From Larix kaempferi (taxonomy: Eukaryota; Streptophyta; Pinopsida; Pinales; Pinaceae), in the NCBI GenBank assembly GCA_027924585.1, contig BSBM01000299.1, positions 32,154,501 to 32,218,500 of the forward strand: DNA of 64,000 bases. The letters are read 5' to 3'. The first letter of the stretch is position 1. Each line of letters opens with the position of its first letter. The position numbers and the translations under genes are program-made. Under the pieces are notes generated by a model, which was not told where the DNA came from, did no database searches, and was given only the letters and a program-made list of their open reading frames with translations. Of this stretch, positions 1 to 10,000 are shown one piece after another.

Positions 1-727
1 TCTTATGGTAGGAAGAGTATGGAAGTAGTATATAGCATATTAAAGTCAGGGAATCACATAGTAGTTGCACATAGTGCACATGTTATAGGAATGTATAGTA
101 GCATGCATTTAGTTTTGTTATATAAAGGCATATTATTTTCTTATGACAAATAACAGTAGCGCATATTAATCTAAAACATTGCTTTGAGATTCTATTTCTT
201 CATTTGAACATTAAACAAGAAATGCATGATATGTATAGCTTACAAGTAATTAACTTATTCGAGTCACTTTAGAGGTACCTTAGAATCTTGACACAAAATC
301 TTTCAAGGCTAACTGAAAATACATTTAAATTATACATGTAATATAGGATCTGACATGTCACCTTTACTTGTAATTTGCAAAAAGGAAGGTTCTGAAGCTT
401 TAGCATGAATGCTAAGTAAGCCTCGGGGTTACCCTTAGGACCCCTTGCGTCATCAAAAGAAGAACAACAGTTAGCACTTATAAACATCAATATTTGATCG
501 AGCTTTGACATAGGTATTATAACAATACAACTAAGAAAAGAAAAACCTCCAATAACATCTTAGAATAGATTTTGACTTCATTTTATAGAATACACAAACA
601 TTACATCAAATGATAGTACAAACACTTTTTGTAGCATAACGACAAAGAAGCATTAATTTTATTTCCACACACTTAGTTTAATCATTAAATGCTACATTGA
701 AAAATTTTAAATTTTTGGGATGTTACA
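1..727 (+). repeat. 3' part of a gypsy-type LTR (truncated by window edge)
   Basis: This segment ends in TTTTTGGGATGTTACA, the same kind of end seen on the LTRs of the complete elements further right. It also carries their conserved box (397-446: a GCTTTAGC/GCTAAG hairpin followed by a CCTCGGGG...GGACCCC stretch). It is not followed by a primer binding site, so it is either the 3' LTR of an element lying to the left or a solo LTR. The right flank begins with GAACA, which is the predicted target duplication. No coding capacity is visible; the short ORF on the reverse strand overlaps the conserved box and looks like chance. Confidence 0.75.
397..446 (+). promoter_or_regulatory. Conserved LTR hairpin/palindrome box (left LTR copy)
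   Basis: GCTTTAGC and GCTAAG form a small inverted repeat, followed by CCTCGGGGTTACCC and GGACCCCTT. The same arrangement recurs at 6637-6690, 20341-20393, 33508-33552 and, eroded, at 60514-60566, always about 240-330 bp before the LTR end. The function is unknown. Position and conservation suggest a U5 or leader RNA element. Confidence 0.45.
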
Positions 728-839
728 GAACATCATCCAGAGCATCGTACTAATGCTCATCACACAACGCTTACATCCATAGCCATGGGAACGATCCTCC
801 TATCACCATGCTTGGAATGGCTCCTGCAAATGTGTCCCA

Positions 840-1241
840 TCACTTCTTCCTCGAAGTATCTTCTATCTGAAGAACACCAAGCCTCTCTCTAAAGTACTCA
901 AACTTTACTCTGGCTAGTGGTTTCGTCAACACATCTACAACCTGCTCATCTATCACAACATACAGGAGCTTCATTGCTCCTCTCTGCACCATATCCCTGA
1001 TATAGTGATATTTGATCTCGATGTGCTAAGACTTATCATGGAACACTGGGTTCTGTGACAACTTCACACAACTCTGGTTGACACAATAGATATAGGTAGC
1101 ATCCAACGGGAGATAAAATAACTCACAGAGTAGCTTCCTAATCCATACTGTCTCACAAGTGGCCAAACAAGCTGCAACATACTCTGCTTCGTCTGTACTC
1201 AATGCTATGCAAGACTGCTTTGATGAATCGACCATGCAATG
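840..1241 (-). pseudogene. Ty1/copia polyprotein C-terminus (RNase H tail), decayed
   Basis: Read on the minus strand, this segment encodes the end of a copia RNase H domain. The SKQSCIALSTDEAEYVAA motif is clear, followed by an IRKLL helix, the HIEIKYHYIRD block (HIEIDYH-type in the family) and the closing LTKPL...FEYFRERLGV block. The reading frame stays open from 1241 to the stop at 840-842, except for one in-frame TAG at 1026-1028, exactly where the family has a Lys or Arg before HIE. Upstream of about 1245 the frame breaks, and integrase and reverse transcriptase are not visible. This is a truncated old copy into which the LTR ending at 727 appears to have inserted. Confidence 0.85.
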
Positions 1242-1249
1242 AGACTATA

Positions 1250-1576
1250 AGGCCTAGGGAAACTCTATTGTTATCTTTCTTAATGAGGGCTCAATCTGTA
1301 CTTTCGGTTGCAAGACTTGGAAACTCCAATATTATTATTTCGAGGGTCCCCATCTCTTGTACTGTCCTTCTATTTATAAGTATTTTGGTAACGGGTGCAA
1401 CCTAGGGTTTTGGACTTGAGATGGTTTAGTTTACTTGACTTGACAGCTTTATCTTAAAAAGAATTTTAGTGTCTTTATACTTTTAACTCTTAGTTATACT
1501 TTATTTAACAATATATATATTTATATAACTGAATTTAACTTTAGTTATTACTCTCTTGTGACTGAACTCTTAGTTA
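1250..1576. other. AT-rich spacer, no gene seen
   Basis: The stretch is AT-rich with several TTAGTTAT-like repeats. No credible coding region, RNA gene or element end was found. Confidence 0.5.
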
Positions 1577-1578
1577 TT

Positions 1579-1617
<39 letters not shown>

Positions 1618-1648
1618 TAGACTTTTTAGTTTATTTATATTTTATTAA

Positions 1649-1700
<52 letters not shown>
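1577..1700. repeat. Inverted pair of TA/TG and CA/TA microsatellites
   Basis: A run of TA dinucleotides passes into TG dinucleotides (about 1577-1617). After a spacer of about 32 bp, a CA run passes back into TA (about 1650-1700). The second block is the reverse complement of the first, so together they form an inverted repeat with arms near 40 bp, as well as two compound microsatellites. Confidence 0.9.
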
Positions 1701-1712
<12 letters not shown>

Positions 1713-1996
1713 GTATGTATATGTATGACTCTTAGTTTATTTATCATATATTATATTTATATTTTTTTACTCTCAGTTTATTTAATCATAATATATTATA
1801 TTTATATGTTTTGACTCTCAGTTTATTTAATAATCCCTTTGCATGCTCAGTCCCTCTTTAAGTGTTGTACCAAGGAGTCTCTGAAGAGAAAGAAAGATGA
1901 TTTAGTTAATCAATTGAAAAATATAATTACTAGTGCTCCATAGTTTTTGGCTGAACATTATCAATGTGATGAGTTTTTGTGCTATTCAGATTTTTT
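1701..1996. other. AT-rich spacer with CTCAGTTTATTTA repeats
   Basis: Three or four loose copies of a CTCAGTTTATTTA(AT) phrase occur between about 1728 and 1835, in very AT-rich DNA. No gene is visible. Confidence 0.5.
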
Positions 1997-2540
1997 CAGG
2001 CTCAACACTTTTAAGTGAGGTAACTCGAGTGTTATTTAGAGATTATGCTCAACACTTTTAAGTGGGAGTTACACTAGTGCTATTCCAGAGATTGTGCTCA
2101 ACACTAGTTCTAGGATACATACAAGATACACATAGGGATACAAAGATCAAGGATCCGATGCTCCAGAGCTTATGCTCAACATCTATAATGGTTGGTGTGC
2201 TCTGGGGCTTATTCCCAACACTTATTAATTATCTTGTGGGGTTATCTATGTGCTCTAGAGCTTACACTCAACACATAATACAATAACCCATGCGCTCCAC
2301 GGCTTATGCTCAACGCATAGCAAAAGTAATCCATGTGCTCCAGTGCTTATGCCCAACACATAACAAAAGCCATCCATGTGCTCTAGGGATTATTCCCAAC
2401 ACATAACAAAAGTCATCCATGTGCTCCAAGGCTTATGCCCAACACATAACAGAATTCATCCATGTGCTCCAGGGCTTATGCCCAACACATGAAAAAGGCA
2501 TCCATGTGCTCCAGGGCTTATGCCCTACACATAACAAAAG
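1997..2540 (+). repeat. 43-bp minisatellite array
   Basis: The unit reads roughly CATGTGCTCCAGGGCTTATG followed by CCCAACACATAACAAAAG and a short joint. Copies start at 2246, 2289, 2332, 2375, 2418, 2461 and 2503, spaced 43,43,43,43,43,42. More diverged copies lie at about 2155 and 2199. Further left (1997-2110) is a looser repeat built on GCTCAACACTTTTAAGTG. One frame stays open over some copies and gives a CSRAYAQH-like peptide repeat, which I take as a by-product of the repeat. Confidence 0.85.
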
Positions 2541-2560
2541 TGAAAGTCTCTGGATATTAC

Positions 2561-2565
2561 ACAAG
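2561..2565 (+). repeat. Target duplication, left (ACAAG), element A
   Basis: ACAAG directly precedes the LTR start TGTAACATAC and is repeated at 20629-20633 directly after the LTR end. This fixes element A as one insertion of 18,063 bp. Confidence 0.92.
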
Positions 2566-2640
2566 TGTAACATACCCTTTTAGCTGGAAAACATTTTGTG
2601 TTAGCAAACATTATTATAACTTTTATTGTAAAGTTTCATG

Positions 2641-2656
2641 TTGGACAGGTGTCCAA
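2641..2656. promoter_or_regulatory. Palindrome TTGGACA-GG-TGTCCAA in LTR
   Basis: Perfect 7-bp arms are separated by two bases, 76 bp inside the LTR. The same palindrome occurs at 11883-11898, and with AG in the centre at 29768-29783 and 56892-56907. It is kept although the surrounding sequence has diverged, which suggests a protein-binding site in U3. This is inference only. Confidence 0.5.
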
Positions 2657-3443
2657 GGATGACTGTAATGTGCACAATATATTATTATTAAATAAATAAA
2701 ATAGAAGACAAACACCTAAGAGGACTGTTGAAAGAGTGGTTACTAATCCACTAGGTGGAATGAAATCTGGGGTAGAAGGCAATGGACAAGTGGCAGCATC
2801 ATGATGCAACTAACTAGATGTTGGTATGGGACAACTCCCTTGAAATGTGGTCATAGTGCCCTGAAAGATGGGATTGGAGCTTGAGGCTCATTTATTCCAA
2901 ACTGACCACTAAAAGACCAAGGCAGTCTATATAATAGCCATCAAATATTGAACTGAGGTTCATCACTTTTCCTGACGAGGAAATTTACCTTGGGTTTTTG
3001 CTGTGTTTGCACCCAAGAGATTTGATGAGGGGATATGCGACGTTGTTGATCATGTTGTGAGTCTGCCAAACTCTTATTGAGTTCAGGAGGTTGATGCTGA
3101 GTGGAGAAGGAATTTTATTTTAGGAGGTTGATGCTGAGTGGAGAAGGCATTTTTTACTTCCTTGCTTCTACACAGATTCCACCCACTTATTGGATCAGTA
3201 ATTAGGCTCGGGGGTTCACTAGAAGTCAGCAGTGGAGCTACTTCTTCTGAAGCAGGTTGGGAGGAATAGGCCTCCTTGGGTTTTTGTCAGCCCTATTGTC
3301 TTTTACAGGTTCTATTGTCTTATCTATTTTTATTTTTGAAGTTCTGTTATCTATTTTTGTATATTTTAAAGTTTTGTTATCTACTAGTTTTTACTATTTA
3401 TTTCATAAAGTTTATTTTAGTTTTCATAAAGAATTTTATAATT

Positions 3444-3452
3444 CTATATAAA
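3444..3452 (+). promoter_or_regulatory. Possible TATA box in element A 5' LTR
   Basis: CTATATAAA stands about 25 bp before a CTCTGCATTTTTC stretch that is recognisable in the other LTR families (for example CCCTGCATTTTTCC near 30636 and CTCTGTATTTTCCCCC near 16383). This fits a core promoter with the start site downstream. It is repeated at 12672-12680 in the 3' LTR. Confidence 0.4.
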
Positions 3453-6400
3453 TTGAAATGACTGAATAAAATAGTCTCTGCATTTTTCGCCATTCAAAAA
3501 GGAACAGCATCGTACTCTAGTACAGAGACAGATTAAGTTAGATAGATATGATAGGCAAAATTGCCAAGATGATAGAAGTACCATTCTGTATATTTAGTTA
3601 ATTTATCTACTGATAACAATTAGTATTATTTCTGCATTCCTTTACATTGCTGTTTCTATTTCCATATTTTACTTCATCAAATAGAAATTCATTGTCTTAA
3701 AATATTATCACTGTTCTTTATAATTATTATTGAGATCATTGTTTAAAACATAATTTATAAATGATTGCTTAATCTCATCATAATAGAACTGATATATCAT
3801 TTCGAGTTTCAAGTTAGGGTTTATAGGTTTCCATTTATTTTCTTCTCAAGTTTACTGTAACTACTGTTATTTCCATTATTGCACACACATAACAGATAAG
3901 CAAACAAAAGTCTCTTATCACAAACGTAGGGTTACATATTCCACATGTTTCCTATAGCCATAAATTAAAATACACAAATGCAAAATTTCTACAGAGTCGA
4001 GCTAGTTAAATGAGCTCTCTGTCATTTCATTATTTTACTAACAATAGACAAACCAAACATATTTTATCAAAATCATTACTGTAGTTCGAATAGATTAATT
4101 TCAAATATCATTACCAAGGTTTAAGATATTATACGACTGTAGGAGTAGAGTCAAACAAAATTACAAATACGAGTTGATGCCGAAAACATATCAACGAGCA
4201 CATCAACATCTATATATTTTAGGCATGACCAAACCCTAACTCCTCACGAGTTTTTAAATCGAAATCACAAACATTTCATACAAATTGATGATGAGGCATT
4301 TAGGCCAAAGCCATCACTTATATTAACGCATAACCATTGATTAACAGTAGCAGCATTTTTCATTATACACTTAGCATACAATTCTTTTCCCAAACATTTA
4401 AACATTTTCATGAGTTCACAGTCCATAAAGAAACGAAAGCAACAAGTGTGATTCAAACCTAGTTGCACAATCATTTTCCTTTTACATTAAATTCAAAAGC
4501 ATAGGTCTGTTAAAATATAAACTCTTTCCATTTTATGAATTGACAAGTGATAGGTTGGTTCACGGGCCAAGCCCCAAAACTACAAACACAAAACAATCAC
4601 GACAACATAGTTTTGTAAATAATCTTCTTATTTCAACCGAGTTTGAAAACCCTTTAAACGGAGGAACATTGCTAAGTTCAAAACCCAGGACCCAAACCTT
4701 GTACATTAACATATCAACTATTACATCGACTCTGCAAACCAAGAAGCAACCTAACACATGCGTAACAAGAAACAACCCAGATTTTCAACCACAATTTCCA
4801 GAATAGGTGTTACAAACGTTTGCCATGAATCTGCCCAAAAAAACTACAAGGGTTTGCCACCGGGGCTTACCAATTTAATTCGTGTGCGATCCATTTCCAT
4901 CTAACCCAGCACTATGAATACAGAATGATGGCAGTACCTGTGACATGAACTGCAAGGAGTTAGCAATGATTTCAAATGAATGTTCACAAATCAAAGAAAC
5001 ATATTACATAAACTTTGAAGCGAGATGACTTACCTTGCTTTTAACAGTCGAATGGAATGCTTCTTGTTTCCAAATCCTTCAACCAACGCAACAAGGTGAC
5101 ATGGAACTGAACCATAACCAAGCTCGGAGTCAAAATTCTCACCACTCACCTAAACTGTCACCTGACAAAAGCCACAGGGCTTCATCGCTACACATTCAGC
5201 AAACTTAAGCACTTATACAGTAGTTTCACAATACAATTACAGAGAATAGAGGCACAGTGCCATCCACAACCACCCAGGGTCGAGCCCTGTAAACCACTGG
5301 CCTATCGGCCTCTTCCCCAAAAAAAAAACAAAAAATGAATGCGTGAAGGAAACAATAACGATATGGAAAGATTGACTTAGGGTTTTACACATCTCAACGA
5401 TTGAGACAATGAGATCAATGATCAAGATTGAGCCAGCAAGCCACATTAGTACCAAGGTAGAGATACGACCAAACAATAATCAATAACCTCATTTAATAAC
5501 TAGAACAGTGGGATGCCATATCACCCAGGGCTGAGCTTACAACTCGGTGAAGCATCACCATTTCTTACCAATATTATCACGTGGATCTAGAACACATAAG
5601 TGCCAACTTAGCAACCATTAACATTACACAGGATCCCATTTAATGCTGAGATCTCACATAGCAATCTGCCAGACCTCGACTGCAATGACATTAAATTCAT
5701 ATCAGCATCGAGTTATGGTGACAGCGAAATTCTCGGGATGGTATCACTGGTATACAACTGTAACACAACCGTGATATAAGTTATCAAACCATAGGATATG
5801 TATATCAATACCATAACACAATGATGCATAGTTCTAACCATAAGATAGTATGACGACATTTTATTCACGCTAAGAGTGTTAACTTTGTTCTAAGTTGACA
5901 TAGTATATATGCATTACACATTCGAACCATAGGGTTTACATATGATGTTTTCCAATGATATTCGCATAGTTTCCATAGGTTATCAAAACAAAGGAACTGA
6001 TATATTTTATATATCAAGCATGTATTAGAAATCGATACATTGGTTTAACTTTTAACACATGCACATGCATTTAAATAAACATGCATTAGAATTATAATAG
6101 CTAGGTCACTTAGATAAGGTTAATGTAAGGAGAATCTAACCCTTACACTATATAGAAAGCTAGAGTTTGACACCAATCCTATATGTCGCATGCGATTATA
6201 TCTAGTAGCATATTGTCATAAGATGACACAACAGAACATCATCACTTTAGCATTTCAAGACTTATTACATTGCAGCTGTCATTTCTAGGAGATTCACTTA
6301 ATTCTAATGGTGACACTATCTTCTCGGGGTCATTCATAAGATCAAACTTGTCGCATTTTCATACTGATCAACTAAGCTGTAACACCACTGATCCTACCAA

Positions 6401-6636
6401 TAGATACAACGAGTATAGTGTATAACATTGCTAGCGACACATACAAATATTACTATAAAGACGATACAAGTTGACGAAGTTAAACCGATGTTACATACCA
6501 TCAACATCTTCATGCACGACAGATTATACAATTATCTTAAACATAGAGACGACAAGCTGAAGCTTATAACTTGTCTTGTAAAAACTAGAATTACTCTATT
6601 ACCTTATCTGCAGATCTGCTAAAGAAAGAATCCAAT

Positions 6637-6690
6637 GCTTTAGCTTTCAAAGCTAAGTAAACCCAAGGGCACCCGATAGGAACCCCTTCA
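6637..6690 (+). promoter_or_regulatory. Conserved LTR hairpin/palindrome box (element A 5' LTR)
   Basis: GCTTTAGCTTTCAAAGCTAAG forms a hairpin (AGCTTT/AAAGCT core) and is followed by GGGCACCCGATAGGAACCCCTTC. It matches the boxes in the left LTR and in element B despite little similarity around them. The function is unknown. Confidence 0.45.
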
Positions 6691-6930
6691 GAAATATGCA
6701 AACAATTCATCAGTAATGTCACCAGATCATTACGCATAATGAAATAAACATTGTTCTGTCACATCTTATTTACAACCAAGTACATTTTATGTTTAAAAAT
6801 AAATACGACAATTTTATGAAGCAGTTATCATCTATTAGTTAATTAATTATCATTCCGTAGATAGCATTTATCTTATAAAATAGGCTATATCAAAACAAAA
6901 TTTATTTTACGATTTTTGGAATGTTACATG

Positions 6931-6947
6931 TGGTATGAGAGTGCAAG
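6931..6947 (+). other. Primer binding site, element A (tRNA-iMet type, mutated)
   Basis: Two bases after the LTR end, TGGTATGAGAGTGCAAG corresponds to the initiator-Met site TGGTATCAGAGC with two substitutions. The intact form is present at 33783, 40622, 47632 and 60792. Confidence 0.85.
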
Positions 6948-7073
6948 TTCAAACTCTAGGCCTGATTGAGGCTCATGTGCGCAAACATAAAAATAAATCA
7001 GAAAGTTTATGTTACTAACTTTTGTAATTTTATTTTATTTTTGTACAGAACAAATTGACCTTTAATTGCAGGT

Positions 7074-10000
7074 ATGGAAATACCAAAGGAATCAGCAGAG
7101 GACAGATCTCCTCGTAATGAATGTATTAATCATAATAACACTAAAGGAATTTATGTTGAGTTAAACAACCAGTCTTCTGAAATTTTACGCACTGTACACG
7201 ATTTAAAATCTGAGTTAAACGCTGTTAAAGAAGAAAATGAACGGATCCTTAAGGTACAGGAAGAGTTACAACAAAATTTAAAAGGAAACTGTCATAGTGA
7301 TGAAAGAGACAGAAAATCAGAATTTAAGGCTGATTCTGAAATAATGTCCCACCAACATAAGCATAAGAAAACAAGAAATGATAAAAGGAACAGTTACTCA
7401 TCCTCTAAATCTGATTCAAGTAATGAAGATATAAATTATGACAGCAGTAACAGTGAATGCTGTTCTAAAAATAAAAAACATAAGCATCATGAACAGGTTA
7501 CTGGGGAATTTAAAAAGATTAAGCCACCTACTTTTAATGGCGAAAGTGAGAAGGGTGAGACAGCAGAAGCTTGGCTATCTGGAATGAAAAAGTACTTTAA
7601 TATTTACGACTACTCTTCTCAACTGAAAGCCAAGATGGCTATTTATAATCTGACCAGGAAGGCAGATATCTAGTGGTAGGATCTTAAAAGAATCAAAAGC
7701 ATAAAAGAAAAAGAAGTAACTTGGACTATGTTTAAAAGTTTATTTAAAAAGAAGTTTTTGTCGGAACAGTACTTTGAAGATAAGTCAAAAGAGTTTTACG
7801 ATTTAAAGTTGGGTACAATGAACATGAAAGAACTGTGCAGCAAGTTCCTTAGCTTGCTGAGGTACATGCCCTACATGGTTGAGGAAAAGCCTAAAGTGCA
7901 AAGGTTTCTCAGTTGTTTACCTTTTAATATAAAAGATCGTATTGAGTATGATAATCCTTCCACTTTGAAAGAAGCCATGAGGAAGGAATTTTTTTTGTTT
8001 TGATCAAAACAGAAAAAGAGAAGGAACAACTGGCTGGAAGAACAGTAAGACTAATCAGTATGACTATAGAAAGAAGAATTTTAATCAGAATGCTGGAGGT
8101 TTTAAGAAAAATTTTAATAAGAGAAATTTTCCTAATAATTACCGGAATAATGCATCTCAGAACTCTACTGCTGCAAGAAATGTACCTAATAATAATAATC
8201 ACAGCAATAACAATAACAATAACAATAGGTATACTGAACAGAAAGGACCCAAAAAGTGCTATGAATGTGGCGGACCACATAAGAGAGCAGATTGCCCACG
8301 CAACAAGAGGACAGCCAACAATATTCATACTATGCAAGTAGAACCTACAGTTGGAGATATCGCAAGAGAAATGCCCAAGATAAATGCAGCATTGGAGAAC
8401 CGTCAAGTGGACGATCAAACATCCATGGTCGAAATTGAAGGTATGATACAAAACGAGTCTATTTCTATTTTAATAGATCCAGGTGCAAATCTAAGTTATA
8501 TTTCACCTACTTTAGTAAACCATTGCAAGTTAAAAACAGATAAATTTGATAATTCATGGTTAGTTCAGCTTGAAACAGGAACTAAAAGAAAGGTTATAGA
8601 TTATGTCAAGAATTGTGAAGTCTTTTTAAATCAGCTGAAAACTCAAGTTAATCTGAAGGTTTTACCCTTAGGGTCATATGATTTGTTGATAGGCATGGAT
8701 TGGCTTGAACAACATAGAGTTATACTAAATTGTTATGATAAATCTTTTACATGTGTAAATAATGAAGGTAATTCAGAAACAGTAAAAGGAATTCATAAGC
8801 AGATTTCAGTAAGGTAGATTTATGCCTCACAAGTAAAGAGAGCTTCCAGAAAAGGTTGTAAATTGTTTGTTGTTAATGTTGTTAATGATGAGTGTGCATC
8901 TAAAAAATACAAGGTAAAACTACAGGATATTCCCATCCTTAGGGACTTTTCTGATGTATTCCCGGAAGAAATTCCAGGATTACCTCAGAAAAGAGAACTT
9001 GATTTCACCATTGAGTTAGTACCTGGTGCGGTACCAAACTCAAAGTCCCCCTATAGGATGAATATTCTGGAGTTAAATGAGTTAAAATATCAGCTGAAAG
9101 AATTAATAGATAAAAACTACATAAGGCCCAGCGTGTCCCCTTAGGGAGCACCAATAATTTTTGTTAAAAAGAAGGACGGTACCATGCGTTTGTGCATTGA
9201 TTATCGACAGCTTAATAAAATGACAATTAAAAACCGGTATCCCTTACCCTGCATAGATGATCTATTTGATCAAGTACGCGGAGTAGAGATATTCACTAAA
9301 ATTGACTTAAGGTCGGGTTATCATCAAGTCAAGATAAAAGACAAGGACATATTCAAAACTGCATTCAGGACGCGTTATGGACACTACGGGTTCGTAGTTA
9401 TGCCTTTTGGGCTAACCAACGCACTATTAGTGTTCATGTGTTTAATGAACAACGTTTTGCATAAATATTTGGATATGTTTGTAGTGGTATTCATTGATGA
9501 TATCCCGGTTTACTCAAAAACTAAAGAAGAGCATGACGAACATTTAAAAATCATTTTACAAGTACTTAGAGATCATCAACTTTATGCTAAGTTCAGTAAG
9601 TGTGATTTCTATAAAGATAAAATTCAGTATTTGGGTCATATAATTTCTAAAGATGGTATCTATGTTGATCCTGATAAAATAAAAGCAATAAATGAATGGC
9701 ATTTCCCTAAAGATGTAATTGATGTACGTTCATTCATGGGAATAACGGGGTATTATAGAAAGTTTATTGAAGGGTTCTCTAGAATTGCTAATCCCATCAC
9801 TTCTTTGCAGAAGAAAGGGAAGAAATTCATATGGGATCAAAAGTGTCAACACAGTTTTAATAAGTTAAAAGAATTGTTAACTACTGCACCCATCTTAAAA
9901 ATTGCAGATCCTCATAAGGATTTCGTTGTATGCACGAATGCATGCAACGAAGGACTTAGAGGGGTCTTAAGTCAAGAAGGTCATGCAATTGCTTTTGAGT

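Larger units (their letters stand above)
2566..6928 (+). mobile_element. Element A, 5' LTR (4363 bp)
   Basis: The LTR starts TGTAACATACCC and ends GGAATGTTACA, a proper TG...CA pair, and is followed at once by a primer binding site. The 3' copy starts at 11808 and ends at 20628. Both carry the same internal landmarks: the palindrome TTGGACAGGTGTCCAA (2641-2656), a duplicated AGGAGGTTGATGCTGAGTGG motif (about 3086-3160), a possible TATA box (3444-3452), and the conserved box at 6637-6690. At over 4 kb this is very long for a chromovirus LTR. The non-coding length includes several short hairpins such as CAGGG-TCGAG-CCCTG near 5277. Confidence 0.93.

Noticed and set aside
2462-2662. Peptide repeat SMCSRAYAQH in an ORF over the 43-bp minisatellite
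   Set aside because: 43 bp is not a multiple of three, so the frame is not maintained across copies; the peptide repeat is a partial coincidence.
4265-4775. Reverse-strand ORFs in the element A LTR (repeated at 13492-14002)
   Set aside because: Both copies are LTR paralogues. There is no domain, start context or partner gene, so chance ORFs are the simplest reading.
7924-8451. Long reverse-strand ORF opposite gag (also 34728-35315 and 61827-62312)
   Set aside because: It is the antisense shadow of the Asn/Lys-rich Gag C-terminus and recurs only because the sense sequence is related.
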